Shown here one piece after another: positions 56,278 to 64,000 of a DNA stretch of 64,000 nucleotides. Below the pieces are notes generated by a model. It had not been told where the DNA came from. It saw only the letters and a program-made list of their open reading frames with translations, and did no database searches. A program made the translations under genes and the position numbers. Position 1 is the first letter of the stretch. Every line of letters begins with the position of its first letter. Source of the stretch: Limosilactobacillus caccae. GTDB lineage: Bacteria; Bacillota; Bacilli; Lactobacillales; Lactobacillaceae. The stretch covers positions 248,001 through 312,000 of the forward strand of contig NZ_FTOY01000011.1 of the NCBI RefSeq assembly GCF_900156885.1, given 5' to 3'.

Positions 56278-57279
56278 TTGCTAGGAATCGGAACAAAAAA
56301 TCTTGGCATTGACCTTGGAACTGCTAATACGATTGTTTACCTCGAAGGTAAGGGGATCGTATTACGCGAGCCATCAGTTGTTGCCCGTAACACAAAGACC
56401 AACGAGGTGATTTCCGTTGGCACTGATGCGCGGGACATGATTGGGCGGACACCAGAGAGCATTGTTGCCATTCGGCCAATGAAAGATGGGGTTATCGCTG
56501 ATTATGACACGACTGTTGCAATGATGAAGTATTACATTGACAAGACCCTTGGGAATAACGGCAAGCCGTACGTGATGGTTTGTGTACCAAGTGGAATTAC
56601 CGAAGTTGAAAAGCGGGCCGTCATCGATGCTACGCGGGTAGCCGGTGCACGTGATGCTTACGTTATTGAAGAACCATTTGCAGCGGCAATTGGGGCCGGC
56701 CTTCCAGTAATGGACCCAACCGGGAGCATGGTTGTTGATATTGGTGGTGGAACGACCGACGTTGCCACAATTTCGTTAGGTGGGATTGTGTCCAGCCGTT
56801 CTATCCGGATGGCCGGTGACAAGATGAACGATGCGATTGTCCAATATGTCCGGCAACACATGAACCTCTTGATTGGGGACCGGACCGCCGAAAAACTGAA
56901 GTGGGATGTTGGTTCTGCATCAGTAGAAGCTGCTGAAGAGATGGGGACGACCCAGGTTCGCGGACGGGACCTTGTTACTGGTTTACCTAAGACGATGGAA
57001 GTTTCCGCTAAGGACGTTTCGACGGCACTTCAAGACGTTGTTGACAGCATTATTACTGCAATTAAGGGAACCTTGGAAGAGACTTCACCAGAAATCGCAG
57101 CGGATGTTATTGACCACGGAATTGTCCTAACCGGTGGTGGGGCCTTGTTGAAGCACCTCCCAGATGTTATTGCTGATGCAACAAAGGTACCAGTATTCAT
57201 TGCCAATGATCCCCTCGATTGTGTGGCGATCGGTACTGGTGAATCACTAAAGAGTATTGATGTAATGAAGAAGAAGTAA
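56278..57279 (+). CDS. mreB: Rod-shape actin MreB
   Basis: 333 residues. [41 protein letters not shown] and [15 protein letters not shown] are the three nucleotide-binding motifs. Start is TTG 56278, after GAAGGGAAG, giving the common N terminus [14 protein letters not shown]; the longer frame from 56200 includes the promoter. With MreC and MreD it organises the elongasome. It shares much sequence with the Mbl-type protein at 13639. Confidence 0.95.
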   Translation: MLGIGTKNLGIDLGTANTIVYLEGKGIVLREPSVVARNTKTNEVISVGTDARDMIGRTPESIVAIRPMKDGVIADYDTTVAMMKYYIDKTLGNNGKPYVMVCVPSGITEVEKRAVIDATRVAGARDAYVIEEPFAAAIGAGLPVMDPTGSMVVDIGGGTTDVATISLGGIVSSRSIRMAGDKMNDAIVQYVRQHMNLLIGDRTAEKLKWDVGSASVEAAEEMGTTQVRGRDLVTGLPKTMEVSAKDVSTALQDVVDSIITAIKGTLEETSPEIAADVIDHGIVLTGGGALLKHLPDVIADATKVPVFIANDPLDCVAIGTGESLKSIDVMKKK

Positions 57280-57430
57280 TCTTTCATTACTTAATTGAGA
57301 ATTGTGAATGCGGTCAGATTGATCGTAAATCATCATTGGGATTAACTAATGATTGGCGGGGCTGGTCACTAAACATAATTGTTTAGCAGGCCCCGTCTTA
57401 ATTACCTTGTGTATGCATTGGAGGAACAAA

Positions 57431-58288
57431 ATGCAGAAATTTTTTTCCAATCGCCGATTAGTTCTTATTGTGATCATTTTAGTTGTCTGTTTTGGACTGA
57501 TGGCCGGCTCGGTTTCGCTGCGTAATCGCCGCAATACCCCGCCTATTATCCAGCAGTTTGGCAATGATATTGTTGGCTTTGTCGACAGTGCCGTTGCCCT
57601 TCCAGTAAACTGGATGCAGACGAGCATCAGTTCCGTTAACGGGTTGATGAATACCTACGCGGAAAACCGGGAACTAAAGCAACAAGTAACTGAGTTAGCG
57701 CAGACCAAGGTTCGTGACCAAACCTTGGCCCATGAAAACAAGCAACTAAAGCAGCAGTTAAAGTTGAATAATTCAATGACCGACTATAACACGGTGACTG
57801 CGGCGGTCCTAATGCGGACGCCTTCTTCTTGGCAACGACAACTGGTCATTAATAAGGGCCAGTCAAGTGGAATTGAGAAGAACATGCCAGTGATGAGTGG
57901 TAGTGGCCTGATCGGTCGGGTGACGGAAGTAAATAAGACAAACAGTAAGGTCGAATTATTAAGTGATACTAGTGAGTCGTCAAACCGCTTTGCCATTACC
58001 TTGAACGGTAGTAATGGCAAGGTGGTCAACGGAATCATCACTGGTTATAATGCCTCCACTAATGAGCTAGAGATGGGGCAAGTGACCGCAAAGGCAAAGA
58101 TTAAAAAGGGGACCAAGGTAGTGACCAGCGGAATGGGTGGTATCACGCCGAAGGGACTCTATGTTGGTCGTGTCTCCCGGGTCGGCAAGGATGATTATGG
58201 CCTGGCTCAACGAATCTATATCACTCCAGCAACGGACTTTAACGATATCAACATCGTGACAGTTGCTGAAGCTGCTTCACAGGAGTGA
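57431..58288 (+). CDS. mreC: Rod-shape protein MreC
   Basis: 285 residues: N-terminal membrane helix (LVLIVIILVVCFGLMAGSV), a coiled coil (ENRELKQQVTELAQTKVRDQTLAHENKQLKQQLKLN) and the extracytoplasmic beta domains (VLMRTPSSWQRQLVINKGQSSGIEKNMPVMSGSGLIGRVTEV ... TSGMGGITPKGLYVGRV). It links MreB and wall synthases. ATG 57431 follows TGGAGGAAC. A 150-base gap separates it from mreB; no terminator with a T run is seen there. Confidence 0.94.
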   Translation: MQKFFSNRRLVLIVIILVVCFGLMAGSVSLRNRRNTPPIIQQFGNDIVGFVDSAVALPVNWMQTSISSVNGLMNTYAENRELKQQVTELAQTKVRDQTLAHENKQLKQQLKLNNSMTDYNTVTAAVLMRTPSSWQRQLVINKGQSSGIEKNMPVMSGSGLIGRVTEVNKTNSKVELLSDTSESSNRFAITLNGSNGKVVNGIITGYNASTNELEMGQVTAKAKIKKGTKVVTSGMGGITPKGLYVGRVSRVGKDDYGLAQRIYITPATDFNDINIVTVAEAASQE

Positions 58289-58295
58289 TTACATT

Positions 58296-58832
58296 ATGTA
58301 TCGATTGTCACGACTAAAATATGTTTTCCCCATTGGCCTGTTTGTCAGCCTATTTCTTGACGGTGCCTTGAGCCATGTCTGGGCGCCACTATTTTTCCGC
58401 TATCCGTACTCGATGGTTAGCCAACTCGTTTTATTGTGGTTGGTCTTGTCATATTTCTTTGAAGATGACATTGAGATCCCCCTCATTCCCTTTGCAATTG
58501 CTGCGGGGGCGGTTTATGACCTTTACTTTTCCGGTATTCTCGGTCTATTTATCTTCTTGTACCCGTTGATTGTCGCGCTAACAAAAGTTTTAGCCCGCTA
58601 CTTTAGTTCGTCGTTCTTATCGATGATCATGATCTTTTTTGTTGACCTGGTTGTCTTTGAGACGCTTAATTACTGGGCATATTACCTTATCGGGATTACC
58701 GACGTTGGCTTTGGTGACTACTTGGTCTTTACCTTAGCACCGACACTAGCGTTAAACTTGATCTATTTTGTCGTTTTATTTTGGCCAATCCGGGCAATGT
58801 ACCGGTGGGGGCTTGATGACGGGCAAGTTTAA
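58296..58832 (+). CDS. mreD: Rod-shape protein MreD
   Basis: 178 residues with five or six membrane helices (VFPIGLFVSLFLDGALSHVW, LVLLWLVLSYFF, FAIAAGAVYDLYFSGILGLFIFLYPLIVAL and so on), the MreD family pattern. ATG 58296 is seven bases after the mreC stop with AGGAGTG upstream; the frame's earlier start at 58263 lies inside mreC. No minCD follows, unlike in many relatives: the next feature is a T-box. Confidence 0.9.
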   Translation: MYRLSRLKYVFPIGLFVSLFLDGALSHVWAPLFFRYPYSMVSQLVLLWLVLSYFFEDDIEIPLIPFAIAAGAVYDLYFSGILGLFIFLYPLIVALTKVLARYFSSSFLSMIMIFFVDLVVFETLNYWAYYLIGITDVGFGDYLVFTLAPTLALNLIYFVVLFWPIRAMYRWGLDDGQV

Positions 58833-58840
58833 AATAGTTC

Positions 58841-58869
58841 TTGACATTATGAGAATTTCATTATAGGAT
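58841..58869 (+). promoter_or_regulatory. Promoter of the T-box/amino-acid transporter operon
   Basis: TTGACA (58841-58846), 17 bases, TAGGAT (58864-58869). Confidence 0.8.
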
Positions 58870-58875
58870 ACTAAC

Positions 58876-59140
58876 AACATCATAAATGACAGTGAACAGA
58901 CTAGTAGAACTTCATGAGCAGCAAAGAGAGTCCCGTTTGGTGGGAGGGGACCTGTTCAAAAGTTTGAATCACATCTGTGAGTTGGTCTTCTGAAGTCCTA
59001 AGTAGGAAGACCCGGGGAAGCCCGTTACAGCACGGAGTTTATTTAATGAACTCACTAAGGTTATTCTTCGTGAGAAGGTAACAAGATGAGGTGGAACCGC
59101 GGAAACGCCCTCGTAGCCAGTTGGCTCGGGGGCGTTTTTC
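58876..59140 (+). promoter_or_regulatory. T-box riboswitch, first (complete) module, probably histidine
   Basis: Stem I contains AGTA (58903-58906) opposite GAAT-CAC-A; read the same way as in the valS leader of this window, the specifier is CAC (58970-58972), histidine. ACA (threonine) is the alternative reading. T-box AGGTGGAACCGCG is at 59089-59101 and the terminator stem (AACGCCC/GGGCGTT) ends in TTTTT near 59139. Confidence 0.85.
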
Positions 59141-59149
59141 TATTCCAGA

Positions 59150-59256
59150 AGATTAGATGAACTTGCCGAGATAGGTACTGTGAGGTGCCTATAAACTGAG
59201 GTGGAACCACGATTTGATCGTCCTCTAGGAAAGTCTTTTCCTAGGGGATTTTTGTT
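59150..59256 (+). promoter_or_regulatory. Second T-box module without stem I
   Basis: Only 50 bases after the first terminator comes a small stem (ATAGGTAC/GGTGCCTAT, 59170-59192), a second T-box AGGTGGAACCACG (59199-59211) and a second terminator (TCCTCTAGGAAA 59221-59232 with TTTCCTAGGGGA 59237-59248, then TTTTT). There is no room for a specifier stem. Confidence 0.85.
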
Positions 59257-59296
59257 TACTGGTATTTGATAATTAATTAACTAAGGAGGCAATACA

Positions 59297-59944
59297 ATGT
59301 CAATGCAATATATAAATGAAATCTTACCTTCATTATTTCAGGGAGCAGGTCTTACCCTCCAAATTTTCTTCTGGACGTTAGTCGGTTCTTTACCGCTCGG
59401 AATTCTTGTCAGCTTAGGGTTAACCTCAAAAATCCACCCCTTAAAGTGGCTCCTTGAAATTTACGTTTGGCTGATGCGGGGGACACCATTGCTATTGCAA
59501 TTAATCTTTGTCTTCTATGGTTTACCAATTGTCGGAATCGTCTTTGAACGTTATGACGCCGCACTAGTTGCCTTCATCCTCAACTACGCCGCCTACTTTG
59601 CGGAAATCTTCCGTGGTGGTTTTCAGTCAGTTGACCAGGGGCAGTTTGAAGCAGCGAAGGTTCTTCGTCTAAGCTACTGGCAAACCCTTCGTAAGATTAT
59701 CATCCCGCAAGTCGTTAAGATTGTTATCCCATCAATTGGGAATGAAGTGATTAACTTAGTTAAGGATTCATCATTAGTTTACGTAATCGGGCTTGGCGAC
59801 TTACTCCGGGCCGGGAACGTCGCAACCGCCCGCGATGTCACCTTAGTACCACTGCTGCTTGTCGGGTTAATTTACTTAATTCTCGTCGGGATTTGTACTT
59901 TGGTCTTACGGCAAGTCGAAAAACGCTACGCATACTTTAAGTAG
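59297..59944 (+). CDS. Amino-acid ABC transporter permease (HisM/GlnP type)
   Basis: 215-residue membrane subunit with five helices. It has the polar-amino-acid permease pattern: LTLQIFFWTLVGSLPLGILV, WLMRGTPLLLQLIFVFYGLP, and the EAA loop EAAKVLRLSYWQTLRKIIIPQVVKIVIPSIGNE that docks the ATPase. A single permease gene implies a homodimer. With the predicted His T-box upstream it is likely part of a histidine importer (the T-box-linked HisXYZ type). ATG 59297 follows AAGGAGG. Confidence 0.9.
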   Translation: MSMQYINEILPSLFQGAGLTLQIFFWTLVGSLPLGILVSLGLTSKIHPLKWLLEIYVWLMRGTPLLLQLIFVFYGLPIVGIVFERYDAALVAFILNYAAYFAEIFRGGFQSVDQGQFEAAKVLRLSYWQTLRKIIIPQVVKIVIPSIGNEVINLVKDSSLVYVIGLGDLLRAGNVATARDVTLVPLLLVGLIYLILVGICTLVLRQVEKRYAYFK

Positions 59945-59958
59945 GGGAGGAGATCACT

Positions 59959-60603
59959 ATGTTAGAAGTTCGCAATCTAAAGAAAAGTTTTGGCGGCCGG
60001 CAAATTTTAAACGGGGTTGACCTCACCGTTGAAGATGGCAAAATCCTTTGTATTGTTGGACCGTCTGGTGCTGGGAAAACAACGCTCTTGCGGTGCATAA
60101 CTGGTCTGGAAAGCCCTGATAGTGGGGAGTTCTCTATTGATGGCCGGTCATTTAACCCCCAAGGGACCGAGGCAAATGACCGGGTGATTGGGGTTGTCTT
60201 TCAGGACTTCAAGCTTTTCCCCAACCTATCAGTGATGGAAAACATTACCCTTGCGCCAACGATGGTTTTAAAAAAGGATAAAACAGCCGCAACGGCAGAA
60301 GCTAAGCGGTTGCTTGATGAACTGGGCTTGGGTGATAAGGAGGACCTTTACCCCTACCAATTGTCAGGGGGACAAAAGCAACGGGTAGCAATCGCCCGGG
60401 CATTAGCGATGAAGCCAAAGATCTTATGCTATGATGAGCCAACCTCGGCCCTTGACCCGAACCTGCGGAAGGATGTTGCTAACATTATCCTGGGCTTGAA
60501 AAAAGACGGGATGACCCAGCTGATTGTTACTCACGATTTGGACTTTGCCGAGGACGTCGCTGATGATATTTTGAAAGTTAAGCCACTTGACCAGCAAAAC
60601 TAA
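59959..60603 (+). CDS. Amino-acid ABC transporter ATP-binding protein
   Basis: 214 residues. Walker A GPSGAGKTT, Q-loop in VVFQDFKLFPNLSV, signature LSGGQKQRVAIARALAMKP, Walker B ILCYDEPTSALDP and switch His in VTHDLDFAED are complete. It is somewhat shorter than the usual 240-residue HisP/GlnQ, ending soon after the switch region. Energises uptake through the adjacent permease; 14 bases after it. Confidence 0.93.
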   Translation: MLEVRNLKKSFGGRQILNGVDLTVEDGKILCIVGPSGAGKTTLLRCITGLESPDSGEFSIDGRSFNPQGTEANDRVIGVVFQDFKLFPNLSVMENITLAPTMVLKKDKTAATAEAKRLLDELGLGDKEDLYPYQLSGGQKQRVAIARALAMKPKILCYDEPTSALDPNLRKDVANIILGLKKDGMTQLIVTHDLDFAEDVADDILKVKPLDQQN

Positions 60604-60615
60604 GGAGGGAGCAAG

Positions 60616-61461
60616 ATGAAAAGATTTAAAGCTGTTTCGCTGATCCTTTTATTAATCGTTCCCCTTTTCCTTCTCGCTGGGTGTGAAAACCTTACTAGTC
60701 GGGCAAACACCCAGGATACGTGGAGCCGGATTCAACAACGCAAGCGGGTAATCGTGGGCCTTGATGATAGCTTTGTCCCGATGGGTTACCGGCAAAAGGA
60801 CGGTAAGTTGGTCGGTTATGACATTGACCTTGCCCGGGCGGTGTTTAAGCAATACGGCATTAAGGTTGATTTTCAACCAATTGATTGGTCGATGAAGGAA
60901 ACGGAGCTGAAAAACGGCACCATTGACCTCTTATGGAATGGTTATTCAATTAACCCTGACCGGGCAAAGAAGGTGGCCTTTAGCCGCCCCTATCTAAGGA
61001 ACCGGCAGATTTTGGTAACCAAGAAGGCAAGTGATATTAAGAACCTGAATGATATGACGGGGAAGTCACTGGGGGTTCAAAGCGGGTCAACCGGGTTGAC
61101 AGTGTTGGATGAAAAGCCCAAGCTCCTAAAAGACAAGATTAAAAACAAGGAGCCGATTCAATACGATACCTTCCCGAACGCCTTTATCGACTTGAACGCT
61201 AACCGTATTCAGGGGATTTTAATGGACGAAGTATACGCTGATTACTACATTAAGCACCAACAGAACAGCCGCGATTACCGGACATATGTAAGTAAGCAGT
61301 TGCCGATGGAATCATTTGCTGTCGGGATGCGCAAGGGCGATAAAACCTTGCAAAAGAAGATTAATGACGGCTTAGGGAAGCTCCAACAGAATGGCGAATT
61401 AAGAAAGATCAATGAGAAATGGTTTGGCCAAGATAGTAACTACCTCGGCCCAGTTAACTAG
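60616..61461 (+). CDS. Amino-acid-binding lipoprotein of the ABC transporter
   Basis: 281 residues. A lipoprotein signal peptide (RFKAVSLILLLIVPLFLLAGC) places the mature protein on the outer face of the membrane through the Cys of LLAGC. The SBP_bac_3 fold follows: RVIVGLDDSFVPMGYRQKDGKLVGYDIDLARAVFKQYGI, NGTIDLLWNGYSINPDRAKKVAFSRPYL and LGVQSGSTG with the Arg and Asp typical of amino-acid pockets. Ligand is predicted to be histidine from the leader, not from the protein itself. 12 bases after the ATPase gene. Confidence 0.92.
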   Translation: MKRFKAVSLILLLIVPLFLLAGCENLTSRANTQDTWSRIQQRKRVIVGLDDSFVPMGYRQKDGKLVGYDIDLARAVFKQYGIKVDFQPIDWSMKETELKNGTIDLLWNGYSINPDRAKKVAFSRPYLRNRQILVTKKASDIKNLNDMTGKSLGVQSGSTGLTVLDEKPKLLKDKIKNKEPIQYDTFPNAFIDLNANRIQGILMDEVYADYYIKHQQNSRDYRTYVSKQLPMESFAVGMRKGDKTLQKKINDGLGKLQQNGELRKINEKWFGQDSNYLGPVN

Positions 61462-61464
61462 ATA

Positions 61465-61503
61465 AACGGGATCGGTGGACTATTTCGCCGGTCCCGTTAT
61501 CTT
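61465..61503 (+). terminator. Terminator of the transporter operon
   Basis: AACGGGATCGG pairs with CCGGTCCCGTT around a loop; followed by ATCTTT, a modest T run. Confidence 0.65.
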
Positions 61504-61561
61504 TACCGTGGTGCCGCCAGGAAATTAATTTGATAAATTGGCGAGAAATATAGTAATCAAT

Positions 61562-61590
61562 TTGTAATTTAGCCGCTTTTAACGTATCAT
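61562..61590 (+). promoter_or_regulatory. Promoter of yfmFH
   Basis: TTGTAA (61562-61567), 17 bases, TATCAT (61585-61590). The leader contains a GTGGCAG/CTGCAC hairpin followed by TTTTTATT (about 61620-61656), a possible attenuator. Confidence 0.6.
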
Positions 61591-61673
61591 TAACCAGTAC
61601 GATAATTCGATTGAAACTGGGTGGCAGCTAGGTAACCCCTTGCTGCACTTTTTATTGAAGGGAGAAAGAGACC

Positions 61674-62921
61674 GTGGATTTTAATCTTGCGCGTGGCGTG
61701 GATCTTCACATCATTCCCACAAAACAATTTAAGATGAATCACGTCTTAATAGACTTTGCGACCCCGCAAACACCAACAAACGCAACTGCGCGAAACCTGT
61801 TGGCTAACCTATTGGAGACTAGTACGCATCGTTATCCAACACAGACCGCCTTGGCACGCCAATTGGCAACCCTCTATGGCGCCTATGTCAACCTATTTGT
61901 CAATCGTCTGGGCACCCTCCATACGGTCCGTCTTCATGCGAGCTTTGTTAATAATAACTTTGTCCATGAAGACCTGTTTGCCCAGGTTGGTGAGCTAATT
62001 AATGAGATTTTATTTCACCCGTTAGTTGATGATGGTGAATTTGATGGACCGACATTCCGCCTGCAAGCGAACAATTTGAAGAGTGCCATCAAGTCGCTTT
62101 ATGATGAAAAACAATTTCTTGCTAACCAGCGGTTGATGGACTTGTACTATCAACAGGATTCCGTAATGCGGATTCCTAGTTTTGGCCGGATCAATGACTT
62201 GGCAGACCTAACCGCTAGTAGCCTGGTTGAGACTTACCGGTCAATGATTGATCGCGATAAGGTTGATATCTTCGTCCTCGGGGATGTTGACCCCCAAGCG
62301 GCACAGCAAGTCTTCGCACGCTTGCCGTTTGCTGACCGTGACGCTGCATTGCCAGCACCGTTTTATCAGCAGCCAGCTTATGAGCTTGTCCAGCACCGGA
62401 CCGATTACCAGCAGGTCAGCCAGGCAAAGTTTAATTTGGCATATCGGCTGCCAGTTTACTATCATGATGCTAATTACTATGCGGGGTTAGTCTTTAATGG
62501 CTTGTTTGGGGGAACTCCTTACTCCAAGTTGTTTACTAATGTCCGTGAGAAGGCCAGTCTTGCTTATTATGCTTCTAGCCGGTTCTTGCCGTTCAATGGG
62601 TTGGTGAGCGTCCAGACCGGGATTAAGGCTAGTGATCGGGACCAGGTTCGTGACTTGGTTCAAGCTCAATTAGCCGCTATCCAGGCAGGTGATTTTAGCA
62701 CCGCAACCCTACAAGAGGTCCAGGATAGCCTGATTAACCAGTATCGGGCAGGGCATGATATTGCCGGCAATGTATTAGAGCAACAACTTGTTACGAGCTT
62801 ATTTGGGCAAGCAAACCAGGACTTTGTAACACAGATCAAGGCCGTAACCAAGGATGACATTATCCGGGTTGCTAAGATGACGAAACTTCAAGCAGTTTAT
62901 TTATTGAGTGGTGAAAAGTAA
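61674..62921 (+). CDS. yfmF: M16-family peptidase-like protein YfmF (no zinc motif)
   Basis: 415 residues of the M16 (insulinase/processing peptidase) fold. Where active members have HxxEH this protein reads LLANLLETSTHRYPT, so it has no zinc site and should be the inactive partner of the next gene, like the paired M16B proteases. In B. subtilis YfmF and YfmH are tied to the 5-aminopentanol modification of elongation factor P. Start GTG 61674 follows GAAGGGAG. Confidence 0.85.
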   Translation: MDFNLARGVDLHIIPTKQFKMNHVLIDFATPQTPTNATARNLLANLLETSTHRYPTQTALARQLATLYGAYVNLFVNRLGTLHTVRLHASFVNNNFVHEDLFAQVGELINEILFHPLVDDGEFDGPTFRLQANNLKSAIKSLYDEKQFLANQRLMDLYYQQDSVMRIPSFGRINDLADLTASSLVETYRSMIDRDKVDIFVLGDVDPQAAQQVFARLPFADRDAALPAPFYQQPAYELVQHRTDYQQVSQAKFNLAYRLPVYYHDANYYAGLVFNGLFGGTPYSKLFTNVREKASLAYYASSRFLPFNGLVSVQTGIKASDRDQVRDLVQAQLAAIQAGDFSTATLQEVQDSLINQYRAGHDIAGNVLEQQLVTSLFGQANQDFVTQIKAVTKDDIIRVAKMTKLQAVYLLSGEK

Positions 62922-62925
62922 ACAG

Positions 62926-64000
62926 ATGGATAAACAAGTTTATCAAGAATTTAACCAGACAATTTATCGCCAACAGCTGGCAAATGGCTTAAAAGTGCAG
63001 CTTTTACCAATGGCCGGCTACCATAAGACTTACGCAATCTTAACAACTGACTTTGGCTCAATCGATAACCACTTTATCCCTTACCAACAAGACGAAGCGA
63101 TTAAGGTGCCTGATGGGGTCGCTCACTTTTTAGAGCACAAGATGTTTGAAAAGGAGGACCACGATGCCTTTGACCTCTTTGGTAAGCTTGGTGCGGATTC
63201 AAATGCCTTTACCAGCTTTACCCAGACTAGTTACCTTTTTTCAACGACGAGTAACTTGCATGCCAATTTGGATGTCTTGCTTGACTTTGTTCAGGACCCG
63301 TATTTTACGGCACAGACGGTGAAAAAAGAGCAAGGGATTATCGGCCAGGAGATCCAGATGTATGATGATGATCCCGGCTGGCGCCTTTACCTTGGAATCC
63401 TTGGTAACCTCTACCCGAAGGACCCGATGAGAATTGATATTGCTGGGACGGTTGACTCGATCAGTCAGATCACTCCGGAGATCTTGATGGCGAGTTACCA
63501 GACATTTTACCAGCCAAGCAATATGAACCTCTTCTTGGTTGGTCAGCTGGATCCGGAAGAGACAATGGCGTGGATTGAGCAAAATCAAGCGCAAAAGACC
63601 TTCCCACCGGCGGAAGTGCCGCGGCGACTCTTTTCCTTAAACGACCCCACTGCCCACGATGTAATTCCATTTCGCTCATTGACGATGGATATCGTACGGC
63701 CGAAGGTGGTCGTTGGCTTGCGGGGAACGAAGCACTTCGATGACGGTCGCCAACGATTACACTATAAGCTGGCAATTGACCTGTTATTAGATGTCTTATT
63801 CGATGATACATCTGATAACTACCTCCGCTTGTACAATAATGAAACGCTGGATGATTCATTTAGCTATAATTTTGAGATGCAACGGGGATTTCACTTTGCT
63901 TACTTTAGTTCTGATACTAACCAGCTGGAACGTTTCGCTGATGAGGTAATCGCAATCTTAGAGAGCGCTGACCAGCAGATTGAAGCAGCCCGGACGCGGT
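62926..64000 (+). CDS. yfmH: M16-family zinc peptidase YfmH (3' end outside the window)
   Basis: The frame opens at ATG 62926, four bases after yfmF, and stays open to the window edge (358 codons). The zinc motif HFLEHKMFE (about residues 68-76, HxxEH type) is intact and followed by the usual NAFTSFTQTSYLFSTT stretch; QEIQMYDDDPGWRLYLGILGNLYPKDPMRIDIAG matches the family. It is the catalytic member of the pair. Its C-terminal quarter cannot be judged from this window. Confidence 0.9.
   Translation, partial: MDKQVYQEFNQTIYRQQLANGLKVQLLPMAGYHKTYAILTTDFGSIDNHFIPYQQDEAIKVPDGVAHFLEHKMFEKEDHDAFDLFGKLGADSNAFTSFTQTSYLFSTTSNLHANLDVLLDFVQDPYFTAQTVKKEQGIIGQEIQMYDDDPGWRLYLGILGNLYPKDPMRIDIAGTVDSISQITPEILMASYQTFYQPSNMNLFLVGQLDPEETMAWIEQNQAQKTFPPAEVPRRLFSLNDPTAHDVIPFRSLTMDIVRPKVVVGLRGTKHFDDGRQRLHYKLAIDLLLDVLFDDTSDNYLRLYNNETLDDSFSYNFEMQRGFHFAYFSSDTNQLERFADEVIAILESADQQIEAARTR

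Overview
The window is a stretch of chromosome from a heterofermentative lactobacillus, most likely a Limosilactobacillus. This is inferred from Lactobacillus-type protein sequences, strong AGGAGG-type ribosome sites, CcpA and AraR boxes, T-box leaders, IS3/ISL3/IS1182 elements, and a Ddl with the Phe residue of D-Ala-D-Lac ligases. No tRNA, rRNA, prophage or CRISPR array is visible; most of the DNA is housekeeping, with three insertion sequences.

Layout. 1-5.0 kb: the 3' end of glyA, then upp, a lone ptsI and a YibE/YibF membrane pair. 5.2-11.9 kb: the F1Fo ATP synthase operon atpBEFHAGDC with promoter and terminator. 12-18 kb: an envelope block (DUF1146 protein, a MurA-like enzyme without the catalytic Cys, mbl, yidD, DUF2969 protein, rodA, a gcvH-like gene, ddl). 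18-19.1 kb: an XRE-TPR regulator behind an unusual structured upstream region. 19.4-25.4 kb: an L-arabinose operon (H+ symporter, araB, araD, araA, then an acetyltransferase gene behind an internal terminator) with a perfect AraR operator and a cre site. 25.5-27.0 kb: an IS3-family element with programmed frameshift. 27-29.6 kb, minus strand: an aldo/keto reductase, araR and a universal stress protein. 29.7-35.7 kb: a small membrane protein, a predicted 6S RNA, rarA, yueI, a VOC protein, a YczE-like membrane protein, yaaA, rpsD with a structured leader, and a free-Met-R-sulfoxide reductase. 35.8-40.9 kb: ezrA, then an IS1182-family element into which an ISL3-family element has jumped. 41-46.5 kb: nifS-thiI, and valS behind a T-box. 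46.7-55.4 kb: cydAB, cydDC, ndh and folC. 55.5-58.8 kb: radC and mreBCD. 58.8-61.5 kb: a T-box with a second, stem-I-less terminator module ahead of a three-gene amino-acid ABC transporter, predicted to respond to histidine. 61.6-64 kb: the M16-family pair yfmF/yfmH, the latter cut by the window edge.

How it fits together. Type II NADH dehydrogenase plus cytochrome bd form a minimal respiratory chain beside the ATP synthase; lactobacilli usually need external heme and quinone to run it. Two MreB paralogues, MreCD, RodA, EzrA, Ddl and the MurA-like protein belong to wall growth and division. Arabinose enters by AraE and is converted by AraA, AraB and AraD to xylulose-5-phosphate for the phosphoketolase route.

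Most notable: two independent transposon insertions sit inside the loops of rho-independent terminators, whose arms can be rejoined on paper into near-perfect hairpins; a tandem T-box whose second module lacks stem I; a MurA-like protein lacking the catalytic Cys; and an unassigned structured region upstream of the XRE-TPR regulator.
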